Of a stretch of 64,000 nucleotides of DNA, positions 7,626 to 17,117 are shown in pieces. The DNA is taken from contig NZ_CP040936.1 of NCBI RefSeq assembly GCF_006352025.1, positions 868,001 to 932,000 of the forward strand. The letters are read 5' to 3'. Below the pieces are notes generated by a model. It was not told the origin of the DNA. It did no database searches and saw only the letters and a list, made by a program, of their open reading frames with translations. A program made the position numbers and the translations under genes. Origin of the DNA: Hymenobacter sp. DG01 (GTDB lineage Bacteria; Bacteroidota; Bacteroidia; Cytophagales; Hymenobacteraceae). How positions within the stretch are numbered: position 1 is the stretch's first letter; every line of letters begins with the position of its first letter.

Positions 7626-10600
7626 TTAAAAGTTCACCTGAATGCCGCCCGTGAAGCTGCGCACGTTGGGGTAGGCGCTGAAGTCAACCCCACGGCTGAA
7701 GAAGCCGGTACCGGTTACCTCCGGGTCGTAGCCCGTATAGTCGGTGATGGTGAAGACGTTGCGGCCGGTTACGTACACCCGCACACTGCCCAGGCTGGGC
7801 ACCTTGCTGGTGAGAATTTTGGGGAAGGTGTAGCCCAGCTGAATGTTGCGCAGCCGGATGTAGTCACCATCCTCGAGCCAGCGGGTGGTGTTAAACAGGG
7901 AGTTGGAAGAAGCCGCCAGCCCCAGGTTGCCCAGCCCACCACCCTGCAGCAGGCGTGGGGTAGTAGTGGAGGGGTTTTCGGCCGTCCAGGGTTCTACGTC
8001 GGCGTTGTAGTTGTTCGGGCCCACATAGCTTTCCAGGTCGCGGCGGGCCGTGTTATAGATTTTATTACCGCTGGAGGAGTTGAAGAATACTGACAAATCG
8101 AAGCCCTTGTAGGCGGCCGTCAGGTTCAGGCCCATCACCAGGTTCGGAATAGACTTGCCCGCGTACACGGCGTCGCTGTTGCTAATCACGCCATCATCGT
8201 TCGTGTCCTTGTAGCGCACGTCGCCGGCCGAGGCGTAGGGCTGGATAGTCTGGCCCCGGGAGTTCTTGTAGTTGGCTACCTCGTCGTTCGACTGGAAGAT
8301 GCCATCAAACGGAATCAGGAAGAACTCGCCCAGGGAAGTGCCCAGGGCCGAGCGGGTCAGCAGTTCCCCACCCTCAAACACCTGGCCCTCTACCGGCACG
8401 GCGGTTATCTTGTTCTTCACGGTGGTCAGCGTGAAATCAGCCCCGTAGGTGAAGGCGCTGCGGGTGTCGTGGTAGCCCAGGGCCACCTCAATGCCGCGGT
8501 TTTCAATGTCGCCGGCGTTCTGGTACAGCGCCTGCCCGAAGTGACCCAGGTAGGTGAGCACCTGCACCGGAGCCAGAGCATTGCGGGTTTGCGAGATGTA
8601 GTAATCAGTAGCCAGCGTGAGGCGGTTGTCCAACACACTCAAATCCAGGCCAATGTTCTTGGTGTAGCGGTCCTCCCACCGGATATCGGGGCTGGGCAGG
8701 GCCAGTTGCGAGGCCCCGTTTACAATGGTCTGGCCCGTGCCGATAACGTAGTTCACGTTCTGGCCAACAATAGGGTAGGGCAGGTAGCTACCTCCGTACA
8801 GACCGTTGAGGGCATCGTTGCCATTGGAGCCGTAGCTGGCCCGCAGCTTCAGGTTGTTGACGGCAGGTAGGGAATTCTTAAAGAAATCTTCCTCACTGAT
8901 GCGCCAGCCAATGGAAGCCGCCCCAAAGTTGCCCCAGCGGTTAGCCGATGTGAAGCGCGAAGAACCGTCGCGGCGGCCGCTCACCGACAGCAGGTAGCGG
9001 TTCTTGAAGTCGTAGGTGGCCTGGGCGAAGAAAGAGCGTTTGGTGTACTTAAAGGAGCTGCCCCCGATAATGCCCTTTTCCGGGCCGGCGCTCAGCTCAA
9101 AATAGTACTGGGGCGAACTGGTGAACCCCTAGGCACCGGCCTGCACGTTGTGCTGGCGGTAGCTCTGCTCGGAGTAACCACCTACTACGTTAACCGTATG
9201 GCTCCCGAACTGCTTGTTGAAGTTCAGCGTGTTTTCGCCCAGCAAAAACAGGTCGTAGCCCAGAAACTCGTTCAGGGACGATGTGTTAATGCGGGTATTC
9301 TGACGCAGGATGCCCACCTTCTGCGCGTCGGCGTTGCTGTAGGTGTGCCCATCCATGGCCACGTTCAGCCGGTAGGTCAGGAAGTCAAAGATGGTAAGGT
9401 CGGTGCTGACGTTGCCGGCCAGGCGGTTATCCGACTGCGTGCGCCGTAGCAGCTGCTGGGCCCCAATGGGGTTGGTAGCAAAGGTGTTGAGAATGGGCGA
9501 ACCAGTGCCGAAGCCCCTTCATTGGCCGGGTCATACACCGGAATGCTGGGAATAATGGTCAGAATGTCGATGAAAGGCGCCCCGTTCAGCAGCGTCACGT
9601 CTAAGTGAGTGAGCTGCACGTTTTCTTGAAACTTCAGGCGCCCGCGGGTCAGGCCCGAGTTCAGACGCAGGCTGTAACGCTTAAAGTCCGGACCTTTGGC
9701 AATGCCCTCCTGGTGGAAGTACTCGCCCGAAATAAGGAAGTTGGTGGCCGTTTTTTCGCCCGTGCTACCCCCGGAAAAGGTGAGGTTGTAGTCTTCCGTG
9801 GTGCCAGTCTGGAAAAACTCGTCCTGCCAGTCGGTGTCGATGTTGGGATTGAAGGCGCCGCCCGGCCCTTTCACGGCCCCGGCCAGACTGTTCTGCCCGT
9901 TGTTGAGCGGGTCCAGCCCGGCGTTCCGGTAGGCCGTAACGGCGCGGTCGGCCCACTCGCTGGCGTTGGTCAGGTTGTAGCGCTTGTACACCTGGTCTAC
10001 GCCGCGGTAGCCATTGAAGCTGATGGCTGGCGTGCCAGCTCGCCCTTTTTTGGTAGTAATCTGTACTACCCCGTTGGCCCCCCGCGACCCGTATACAGCC
10101 GTGGAAGAGGCGTCCTTAAGGATGTTCAGAGTCTCGATGTCGTTGGGGTTCAGGTCGCGGATGTTGTCCGTCCAGAGCCCGTCAATCACGTACAGAGGGC
10201 CGCTGCCGGCATTGCCCAGCGTGCCAATACCCCGAATGTTGACGATGGGAGCATCGCCGGGGCCACCCGAACCAGTAACCACCACACCCGGCAGGCGTCC
10301 CTGCAGGGCCTGGGTAGCCGTTGCCACGGGCGCTTTGGTAGCTTCTTTAACATCCAGGCTACTCACGGCGCTGGTTACGTTCTGGCGGTTCTCAGTCAGG
10401 TAGCCTACCACCACCACCTCCGAAAGGGCGCGGTTATCGGGGGCCAGGGAAATGCTGAGAGTGGTCTGGCCATTAACCGGCACTTCCTGCGGGGTGTAAC
10501 CCACAAAGGACATCTGCAGGGTGGCATTATCGGGGGCCGTGAGGGTAAAGCGGCCGTCGGCATCGGTTTGGGTGCCGGTGGTGGTGCCTTTCACAATCAC

Positions 10601-10795
10601 GTTGACGCCGGGCAGACCCGCGCCCTTTTCATCCACCACCCGCCCCGACACAGTAATGTCGGCCAGGGCAGAGGCAGCCAGGCGCTCGGTAACCGGAGCA
10701 AGGGCGGCTGCGCCCGCTAGTACGGGCTGTAAGGGCAGGCAGCAAAGCAACGCCGGGATGGTTACCCGGCTCATTTTTGGTACAGGCTTTTTCAT
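7626..10795 (-). pseudogene. susC: SusC/RagA TonB-dependent transporter, interrupted by a frameshift and an amber stop
   Basis: Outer-membrane TonB-dependent importer for arabinan oligosaccharides. Conceptually about 1056 residues: signal peptide, CarboxypepD-reg-like domain (about 45-125, GRVVDEKGAGLPGVNVIVKG), plug domain (NIRGIGTLGNAGSGPLYVIDG split around 200), and a barrel ending in GGIQVNF. Two lesions are visible. Near 9514-9517 (CCCC on plus, GGGG on minus) one G is missing: the upstream frame reads PANEG and then nonsense ending at 9377, while homologous sequence continues in the other frame as GFGTGSPILNTF. At 9129-9131 an in-frame TAG interrupts HNVQAGA and GFTSSPQYYF, consistent with CAG to TAG. 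Either a real loss of function or sequencing errors would explain this. Two LacI operators precede the gene. Confidence 0.88.
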
Positions 10796-10827
10796 GTACA
10801 GGGGTGTGGGAATTGAGGTAAGATGAA

Positions 10828-10841
10828 CACAAACGATTGTG
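10828..10841. promoter_or_regulatory. LacI-type operator, site B1
   Basis: CACAAACGATTGTG, flanked by A and T to give a 16-bp palindrome-like site, 33 nt upstream of the susC start codon. Its centre is 26 bp from that of site B2. Confidence 0.85.
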
Positions 10842-10853
10842 TTACGAGACTTT

Positions 10854-10867
10854 CACAATCGTTTGTG
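10854..10867. promoter_or_regulatory. LacI-type operator, site B2
   Basis: CACAATCGTTTGTG, the reverse complement of B1, 26 bp away centre to centre. Paired sites only here suggest tighter or cooperative control of susC-susD. Confidence 0.85.
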
Positions 10868-11169
10868 TAGAAGTTTATAAAAAAAGGCTCGATGGGGAAT
10901 ACGGACCTGGGAGGGGGTAGCAGGGGCCGGGAAACTATGGTGCGCCGCTACCTAAGGATTGGGTGAGTAAGATTAACGATTTCATGACAAATTACCAATA
11001 AAATATTGCAACTCTTTTTTAGAAGTAACTACTCACTTAACTGCTCCAACTGGTTCTGCCGCTTCCGCTTAAGCACCCTTCCGATGTTTCGATGGGTGGG
11101 GTTAGAGAAGTAAGGTAGGGGTAGGCCTATGTGAACCGCTAATCAAGAAAGAAATCTGATGTAGGGTTG

Positions 11170-12353
11170 TTATGCGGATACGGCTTCTGTACGCCGCGAG
11201 GATGGCGGTTGCTGCTGCTTAAGGGTACGGCTCGCGGCCAGCAGCCCAATCGCCGCGCCCAACCCGGCCACCAGCGCAAACGATACCCTCAGGCTCGAAC
11301 CTTCCGCTACCAGTCCAATCAGGGGCGGCCCCAGCAGAAACCCCAGGTAGCCGATAGAGGAAACCATAGCCAGGGCCACCCCCGGCGAAACCGTAGCCGA
11401 CTGCCCCGCCGCGCTGTACGCCAGGGGCGTGACGGAGGCAATGCCAAAACCCACCAGCAGAAACCCCGCAATAGAGGGCACAAAGGCCGGCCATACCACG
11501 GCAGTCAGCAGGCCCACCGTAATCAGCGTGCTGCTGATCTGCAGCATCCGGGCGGTGCCAAAGCAATGGGTGAAGTAGTCGGAGATGAATCGGCCCAGGG
11601 CCATGGTACTCATACAGGCCACGTAGCCCGCCGTGACCAGGGTAGCATCCGGGCGCACCACCTTCTGAAAGTACACCCCGCTGCAGTCAAACATGCAGCC
11701 TTCGCAGAGCATGCCGCAAAAAGCAATCAGCCCGATGCGGAGCAAGTAGGGCTCGGGACGGCGCAGGCCGGAGCCCCCGCCCTCGGTGCCTACGTCCTGA
11801 GGCAGGGTGCGCTGGTGGACCAGTACGGTAAGAGCCACGCCTACCCCATCACCAGCAGGAAGTGCTGAAATGGGGTTTGTTGCCAGCGGATGAACAAGGT
11901 GCCCAGGGCCCCACCCAGAAAACCCGCCAAGCTCCAAAGCCCGTGAAAGCTGGCCATAATGGGCTTACCCTAAGCCGCCTGCACGCCAATGGCTTGAGTA
12001 TTAACGCTTGTGTTGAGCAGGTTGCCGGCAAAGCCAAACAGCACCAGGCTGCCGGCCAGGGTCCAGAAACCGCTTGCCCAGCCCAGCAGAGGTAGGAAGC
12101 CCGCGTACAGGCACGTAGCCAGCAGCACCACTACCCGGCTGCCGTAGGTGTGCACCAGCCAGCCGGCCACGGGCAGGGCCAGCATGGAGCCCACCGGCAA
12201 GGCCAGCAGCAATTGGCCCAGCTCCCCCTCACTCAGGCCCAGCTTCAGCCCGATATCCGGAATGCGCGAGGCCCAGGAGGCAAAACACAGCCCGGCCACA
12301 AAAAACAAGGTACTCACGGCCACCCGGCGCTGGGTCGGCGTACTTTCCGCCAT
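11170..12353 (-). pseudogene. MFS sugar permease, interrupted by an amber stop and a frameshift
   Basis: Inner-membrane major facilitator permease, conceptually about 394 residues with 12 membrane segments; likely imports arabinose or a related sugar, by context. Start ATG 12353 gives MAESTPTQRRVAVSTLFF and the first five or so helices. An in-frame TAG at 11970-11972 falls between GVQAA and GKPIMASFHGLWSLAGF, a segment well known in fucose-permease-like MFS proteins, where TAC (Tyr) would fit. At 11844-11847 a GGGG tract on minus lacks one G: LLVMG is followed in the shifted frame by VGVALTVLVHQ and the second half of the protein to 11170. The same pair of lesion types occurs in the neighbouring susC. 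Confidence 0.82.
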
Positions 12354-12363
12354 ACAGGAGTAG

Positions 12364-12396
12364 GTAAAAAAGTGGGGAGCCACATGGTGGCTCCCC
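12364..12396 (-). terminator. Rho-independent terminator after transaldolase
   Basis: Perfect 10-bp arms GGGGAGCCAC (12374-12383) and GTGGCTCCCC (12387-12396) with a 3-nt loop, followed on the minus strand by ACTTTTTTAC. It lies 122 nt past the transaldolase stop and only 11 nt before the MFS start codon. Confidence 0.88.
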
Positions 12397-12517
12397 GCTG
12401 GTAAGTGTTGTTCTCGGCAGCGCCAGAAACCGGGTGAGGCAGCAGCCGCAAACCCGGTGCGGGTCATGCGGCTGCTCCGTAGCTAGCACCGGTACCTCGA
12501 TAACAGGTTAAATCGGT

Positions 12518-13648
12518 TTAAGCCCTAGCACCGGCCAGGGCCTCCTGGCGCTTCTGCTCCAGCACGTTCATCAACTTGCCGAAGGGCTCGGTGAACTTTT
12601 TGGCGCCTTCCTGCTCCAGCTGGTTGGTGAGGGCTTCCAGGTCGAGGCCCAGCTCGGGCAGGCGGTCCAGCATGGCTACTTCCTGCTTGTCGGCCAGGCG
12701 GTTAGCGGGCTGACCTTTGGCCCGGTAGAAGTCCAGGGTTTCTACCGGAATGGTATTTACGGTGTTCGGGCCGATGAGGGCTTCTACGTACTTCAGGTCG
12801 TCGTACTTGGGGTTTTTGTTGCCGGTGCTGGCCCACAGCAGGCGCTGGGGCTGAGCGCCCTGGGCCTTGAGGGCTTCCCAGCGCGGACCGGCGAAAATCT
12901 CCTCAAATACCTCGTAGGCGCGTTTGGCGCTGGCAATGGCTACTTCACCTACAAGGCTCTGGGCTAGTTCGCCTTTTTCGCCACCTTCGGCCGCCAGCTT
13001 TTCCAGCATGGGGTCAATCAGCACGTCAATCCGCGAAAGGAAAAAGCTAGCCACGGAGTCGAGACGCTTTACGGAACCACCGGCTTTTACCCGGTCTTCC
13101 AGGCCGGCCAGGTAGGCTTCGGCCACCAAGCGGTAGCGTTCCACGCTGAAAATCAGGGTCACGTTTACGTTCACGCCGGCCGCAATCAGCTGCCGGATGG
13201 CGGGCAGGCCTTCCAGCGTGGCGGGCACCTTAATCATCACGTTGGGGCGGTTCACTTCCTTCCAGAAGTGCAGGCCCTCGGCTACCGTGCCTGCCGTATC
13301 GTTCACCAGCTCCGGCGATACTTCCAGGCTTACGTAACCGTCGCCGCCGTTATCGGGGTGGTCGTAGAGGAGGCGGAGCAGGTCGCAGGCCTGTTGCACG
13401 TCGGCCACGGCCAGGCGGGCGTAAATCTCATCGGCCGAGAGGCCTTCCTTGGCAAATTCTTGAATGTCAGCGGCGTAGTCGTCGGAGCCGGCAATGGCCT
13501 TCTCGAAGATGGCCGGGTTGGAGGTCACGCCCCGCAGGCCGTCCTCAGTAATCAGGCGCTGCAGTTCGCCGTTGTGCAGGATGTTACGGCGGATATAGTC
13601 CAGCCAGATGCTCTGGCCGAAGTCGTGAATGGCAACAAGAGGGTTCAT
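12518..13648 (-). CDS. tal: Transaldolase
   Basis: Non-oxidative pentose phosphate enzyme that moves a dihydroxyacetone unit between sugar phosphates; here it channels xylulose 5-phosphate from arabinose into glycolysis. The protein is 376 residues, matching the longer transaldolase type. The Schiff-base lysine is K140 in VMIKVPAT, and VTSNPAIFEKAI (41-52) and NVTLIFSVERY are family motifs. Start ATG 13648 leads directly into conserved sequence. It lies 142 nt downstream of transketolase, with a palindromic element between them, and is followed by a strong terminator. The transketolase operator (site C) probably controls both. Confidence 0.96.
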   Translation of the reverse strand: MNPLVAIHDFGQSIWLDYIRRNILHNGELQRLITEDGLRGVTSNPAIFEKAIAGSDDYAADIQEFAKEGLSADEIYARLAVADVQQACDLLRLLYDHPDNGGDGYVSLEVSPELVNDTAGTVAEGLHFWKEVNRPNVMIKVPATLEGLPAIRQLIAAGVNVNVTLIFSVERYRLVAEAYLAGLEDRVKAGGSVKRLDSVASFFLSRIDVLIDPMLEKLAAEGGEKGELAQSLVGEVAIASAKRAYEVFEEIFAGPRWEALKAQGAQPQRLLWASTGNKNPKYDDLKYVEALIGPNTVNTIPVETLDFYRAKGQPANRLADKQEVAMLDRLPELGLDLEALTNQLEQEGAKKFTEPFGKLMNVLEQKRQEALAGARA

Positions 13649-13717
13649 ATAGGTGGGTGGTTTTTATCAGTACTGGTGAAAAACACAGTGGGAAGAAGTA
13701 AGAGCGCCTCGCCCAAC

Positions 13718-13764
13718 TGTCATCTTGAGCATGGTGCTTGATGCGCGGCATGCTCAAGATGACA
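13718..13764. repeat. REP-like perfect hairpin between transketolase and transaldolase
   Basis: Perfect 16-bp arms TGTCATCTTGAGCATG (13718-13733) and CATGCTCAAGATGACA (13749-13764) with a 15-nt loop. No T-run follows on either strand. It resembles dispersed palindromes starting TGTCATC..TGAGC that I recall from Cytophagales genomes; this family link is recollection, not tested. Confidence 0.75.
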
Positions 13765-13790
13765 AACAGAAAGGATAAGGAATAAGCTAC

Positions 13791-15842
13791 TTACGACAGC
13801 ACTTCCTTCTTTTCAATTTCGGAGGGTTGGCCCTGCAGCACCCAGTTGGCTTGCTTCACCACGTTTTCAACGGAGAAGCCGAACAGCTCCATCACGGCCT
13901 CGCCGGGGCCCGACTCGCCGAAGCGGTTCATGGCAATGACGGTGCCTTCATCGGTTACGTATTTGTGCCAGCCCATCGGTGAGCTGGCCTCAATAGCCAC
14001 CCGCTTGCGCACGGCCGGGGGCAGCACCTGCTGCTGGTAGGCCTTGTCCTGCTTCTCAAACAGCTCCCACGAGGGCATGCTTATTACGCGGGTTGCCACG
14101 CCTTGTTGCTGCAGCGTTTCCTGCGCCTGCAAAGCCAAGGATACTTCGGAGCCCGTAGCCAGCAGGATCAGCTGGGGCTGGCCGCCTTCGGCTTCTTGGA
14201 GGATGTAGGCCCCTTTGGCCACCCCCTCGCGGGCCGAACCATAGTGCCCCTGATCCAGCACCGGTAGCTTCTGGCGCGACAAAATCAGGACCACCGGCGA
14301 CTTGGGCGTGGTCAGGGCCACGCGCCATGATTCTACGGTTTCGTTGGCGTCGGCGGGGCGCAGCACCACAATGTTCGGGATGGTGCGCAGGGCCGCAACC
14401 TGTTCCACCGGCTGGTGGGTGGGGCCGTCCTCGCCCAGGCCGATGCTGTCGTGGGTGAAGACGAACGTAGCGCCCGACTCGGCCAGAGCCGTGAGGCGGA
14501 TGGCGCCGCGCATGTAGTCGGAGAAGGTGAGGAAGGTGCCGCCGTAGGGACGTACACCGCCGTGGTGAGCCATGCCGTTCATGGCCCCGCCCATGGCGTG
14601 CTCGCGCACCCCAAACCAGATGTTATTGTGCTCATAGGAGCCGGGCTGGAAGCTCACGGCGCCGCTGGTGGGCATTTCGTTGGAGCTGGCAAGGTCGGCC
14701 GAGCCCCCGAACAGGAAAGGCACCGTCTGCTTGAGCGCATTCAGGGCTTTGCCCGAGGCCTGGCGGGTAGCCAGGGCGCCGTCGGCGGCGGTAAAGACGG
14801 GCAGCGAGGCATCCCAGCCTGCAGGAAGCTCTCCCGCAAACGAAGTCCGGAACAGTTCCCACTCTGCTGGGTACTCCTGCTGGAACGCCTCTGTTTTCTG
14901 CTGCCATTCAGCCTGAAGCTGGGCGCCGCGCTGGCCGGCTTCGGCCAAGTGGGTCCGCACTTCTTCAGGCACTACAAAGGTGGCTTCGGGGTCGAAGCCG
15001 AAGAATTCTTTAGCCTTTTTCAGGTTATCGGGGCCCAGGGGCGAGCCGTGCACTTTGCTGGTGCCTTCCTGCGGGCTGCCGTAGCCGATGATGGTTTTCA
15101 CCGAAATGATGGAAGGCCGCTGGGTTTCCTGCTGGGCGGTTTTGATGGCGGCCTCAATGGCGTCGAGGTCGTTGCCATCCGTTACGCGCTGGGTGTGCCA
15201 GCCGTAGGCCTCAAAGCGGGCTAAGGCATCCTCGGTGTAGGAGAGGTTGGTGGGCCCGTCGAGGCAAATGTCGTTGTCGTCGTAGAGGTAGATGAGCTTG
15301 CCCAGCTTCAGGTGGCCGGCCAGGGAGGCGGCTTCGGCGGCAATGCCTTCCATCAGGTCCCCGTCTGAGACGATGGCATAGGTGTAGTGGTCCTGCAGGG
15401 TGTGGCCGGGCTTGTTGTACACGGCGGCCAAGTGGGCTTCGGCCATGGCCATGCCTACCCCGTTGGCAAAGCCCTGACCCAGTGGCCCCGTGGTTACCTC
15501 CACGCCGGGCGTCAGGTTCGACTCGGGGTGGCCGGGCGTTTTGGAGTGCAGCTGCCGGAACGCCTTCAAATCATCCAAGGACAAATCGTAGCCGTACAGG
15601 TGCAGCAAGCTGTAAAGCAGCGCCGAGCCGTGGCCGGCCGACAGCACAAACCGGTCCCGGTTCGGCCACTTGGGGTCCTGGGGGTTGAAGCGCAGAAAGC
15701 GCGAGAACAGCACGTAGGCCATCGGGGCCGCACCCAGGGGTAGGCCCGGGTGGCCGGAGTTGGCCGCCTGCACCATATCCACCGACAGCAGGCGGATGGT
15801 GTTTACGCTCAGATCAGCAAGGGAATTAGTCGGCTTGGTCAC
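13791..15842 (-). CDS. tkt: Transketolase
   Basis: Thiamine-diphosphate enzyme that transfers two-carbon units between pentose, tetrose and hexose phosphates. The protein is 683 residues, standard for the family. The cofactor motif is [18 protein letters not shown], with the ending segment DDNDICLDG; the second half has [19 protein letters not shown] and [15 protein letters not shown], all diagnostic. Start ATG 15842 is supported by the next conserved segment [20 protein letters not shown]. It belongs with transaldolase in arabinose carbon flow. Operator C (16015-16028) lies 172 nt upstream, and a separate 14-bp palindrome lies between. Confidence 0.97.
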   Translation of the reverse strand: MTKPTNSLADLSVNTIRLLSVDMVQAANSGHPGLPLGAAPMAYVLFSRFLRFNPQDPKWPNRDRFVLSAGHGSALLYSLLHLYGYDLSLDDLKAFRQLHSKTPGHPESNLTPGVEVTTGPLGQGFANGVGMAMAEAHLAAVYNKPGHTLQDHYTYAIVSDGDLMEGIAAEAASLAGHLKLGKLIYLYDDNDICLDGPTNLSYTEDALARFEAYGWHTQRVTDGNDLDAIEAAIKTAQQETQRPSIISVKTIIGYGSPQEGTSKVHGSPLGPDNLKKAKEFFGFDPEATFVVPEEVRTHLAEAGQRGAQLQAEWQQKTEAFQQEYPAEWELFRTSFAGELPAGWDASLPVFTAADGALATRQASGKALNALKQTVPFLFGGSADLASSNEMPTSGAVSFQPGSYEHNNIWFGVREHAMGGAMNGMAHHGGVRPYGGTFLTFSDYMRGAIRLTALAESGATFVFTHDSIGLGEDGPTHQPVEQVAALRTIPNIVVLRPADANETVESWRVALTTPKSPVVLILSRQKLPVLDQGHYGSAREGVAKGAYILQEAEGGQPQLILLATGSEVSLALQAQETLQQQGVATRVISMPSWELFEKQDKAYQQQVLPPAVRKRVAIEASSPMGWHKYVTDEGTVIAMNRFGESGPGEAVMELFGFSVENVVKQANWVLQGQPSEIEKKEVLS

Positions 15843-15936
15843 GAAACGACAATAAAAAAGGTAGGAAAGATGCTAAGCTACGGCTTCAAAGTCCCTTAAG
15901 ACAGCCTTCCGACCAGCTTACGGCCAGAAAAAAGAC

Positions 15937-15950
15937 CGGTATCGATACCG
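15937..15950. promoter_or_regulatory. 14-bp palindrome upstream of transketolase
   Basis: CGGTATCGATACCG is a perfect palindrome with further ACCGGT copies beside it. It differs from the CACAA-N4-TTGTG operators, so it could serve another regulator. Function unknown. Confidence 0.4.
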
Positions 15951-16014
15951 AAACCGGTGCCGGTAGTCACTCCTGATCCTTACGGTTAGAAAAGTAAAAA
16001 ACGAATGGCATCTG

Positions 16015-16028
16015 CACAAACGATTGTG
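16015..16028. promoter_or_regulatory. LacI-type operator, site C
   Basis: CACAAACGATTGTG, identical to site B1. It lies 172 nt upstream of the transketolase start and 22 nt past the end of the preceding GH43 gene. Confidence 0.82.
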
Positions 16029-16050
16029 CTAAAAAATGCCGCCCTTGTGC

Positions 16051-17046
16051 TTAAGGCTGCACCACCGGCCACCCCGCCGCATCCCAGGTCAGCCGCTCAA
16101 TGCGCAGCTTGGGGTAGCCCTTATCAGCCGCGTCGTAGCCGTGAAACACGAGGTAATCGGTATTGTCGAAGGTATAAACCGAGTTGTGGCCCAGCCCGAA
16201 CCAGTTTTTGTTGCCGGCCAGCACCTCGGTGCCGCCCCCCTGGTCGAGGGCTACCCCCGCCTTGTCCACGTACGGGCCGGTAACCGATTTGGCCCGCCCC
16301 ACCATGATTTTGTAGGTGCTCTGGGGACCACGGCAGCAGTAGTCAAAGGAGGTAAAGAGGTAGTAATAGCCACCCTTACGAAAGATGAAGGGAGCCTCAA
16401 TGGCGCCGTCGCCGGGTAAGGAGTCGTTGAGCTGGGGGCTGCGGGGGCGTTTGGCCACAGTGCGCCACTGCTCGGGCTGGGCCGGGGCCGTTAGGTCGGG
16501 GCGGAGCTTCACCAGCTTGATACCCTCCCAGAAAGAGCCGAATGACAGCCAAGGGGTTCCGGCTTCGTCCCGAATCAGGTTAGGGTCAATGGCATTCCAC
16601 ATGTCGCGCCCCGGCACCGACTGCACCACGCGGCCGTGGTCCGTCCATTTGTAATCTTTGGAGGTAGGGTCTAGGGTTTTGTTAGTAGCCAGCCCGATAC
16701 AGGACGTGTTTTTGCCGAACGCAGAAATGGAATAGAACAGCGAGTACACACCGTTATGGTAGGAAATATCGGGCGCCCAGATGTGGTTTTTGAACCCCGG
16801 CACGGCCTGCACCGCCCAGGCCGGGGCCGCAGGAAACACCGGTTTCTCGCGCGTCCAGTTCCGGCGGTCTTTCGACGACCACACCGCAATGCCCGGCCCC
16901 GTGCAGAACATGTAGTATGTGCCGTTCTGCCGGATCATCACCGGGTCGTGGGCCGGAATAAGGGCCGGGGTAGTCTGGGCAGAGGCCCCGAAGCCACCTA
17001 ACAGCCAGACCACAAGTAAAAGACGTTTCCGCAAACGTAGGTACAT
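16051..17046 (-). CDS. GH43 endo-1,5-alpha-L-arabinanase-like enzyme
   Basis: Secreted glycosidase of 331 residues with a signal peptide (about 1-23, ending ASAQ) and a single GH43 domain. Acidic residues visible at the expected places are D34 (PAHDPVMI), D154 (WNAIDPNLIRD) and E217 (AIEAPF). The segments HIWAPDISYHNGVYSLFYS and FDYCCRGPQSTYKIMVGR match arabinan endo-arabinosidases, and it parallels the propeller of the larger GH43 at 3093-4796. It has no sorting domain, so it is probably periplasmic. Start ATG 17046 overlaps operator D, an unusual position. Confidence 0.92.
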   Translation of the reverse strand: MYLRLRKRLLLVVWLLGGFGASAQTTPALIPAHDPVMIRQNGTYYMFCTGPGIAVWSSKDRRNWTREKPVFPAAPAWAVQAVPGFKNHIWAPDISYHNGVYSLFYSISAFGKNTSCIGLATNKTLDPTSKDYKWTDHGRVVQSVPGRDMWNAIDPNLIRDEAGTPWLSFGSFWEGIKLVKLRPDLTAPAQPEQWRTVAKRPRSPQLNDSLPGDGAIEAPFIFRKGGYYYLFTSFDYCCRGPQSTYKIMVGRAKSVTGPYVDKAGVALDQGGGTEVLAGNKNWFGLGHNSVYTFDNTDYLVFHGYDAADKGYPKLRIERLTWDAAGWPVVQP

Positions 17047-17057
17047 AAACGATTGTG
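17044..17057. promoter_or_regulatory. LacI-type operator, site D, overlapping a start codon
   Basis: CATAAACGATTGTG differs from the perfect site by one base in the left arm. Its first three bases are the start codon (on minus) of the GH43 gene ending at 16051. Confidence 0.65.
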
Positions 17058-17117
17058 TTAGACTTGGTGGGGTAGAGGGGGTAGGGCTAAGGCAATGTGG
17101 ACGCTGCCCCGGTTCGG

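Larger units (their letters stand above)
10796..11169. promoter_or_regulatory. Regulatory gap upstream of susC
   Basis: This 374-nt gene-free stretch separates the susC start from the end of the MFS gene. It contains two operator palindromes within 73 nt of the susC start and otherwise A+T-rich sequence around 10868-10885 and 10985-11035. No further gene is seen. Confidence 0.7.

Noticed and set aside
16015..16028. Operator C assigned to the GH43 gene at 16051-17046
   Set aside because: It lies past the 3' end of that gene; transketolase is the gene downstream on the same strand.
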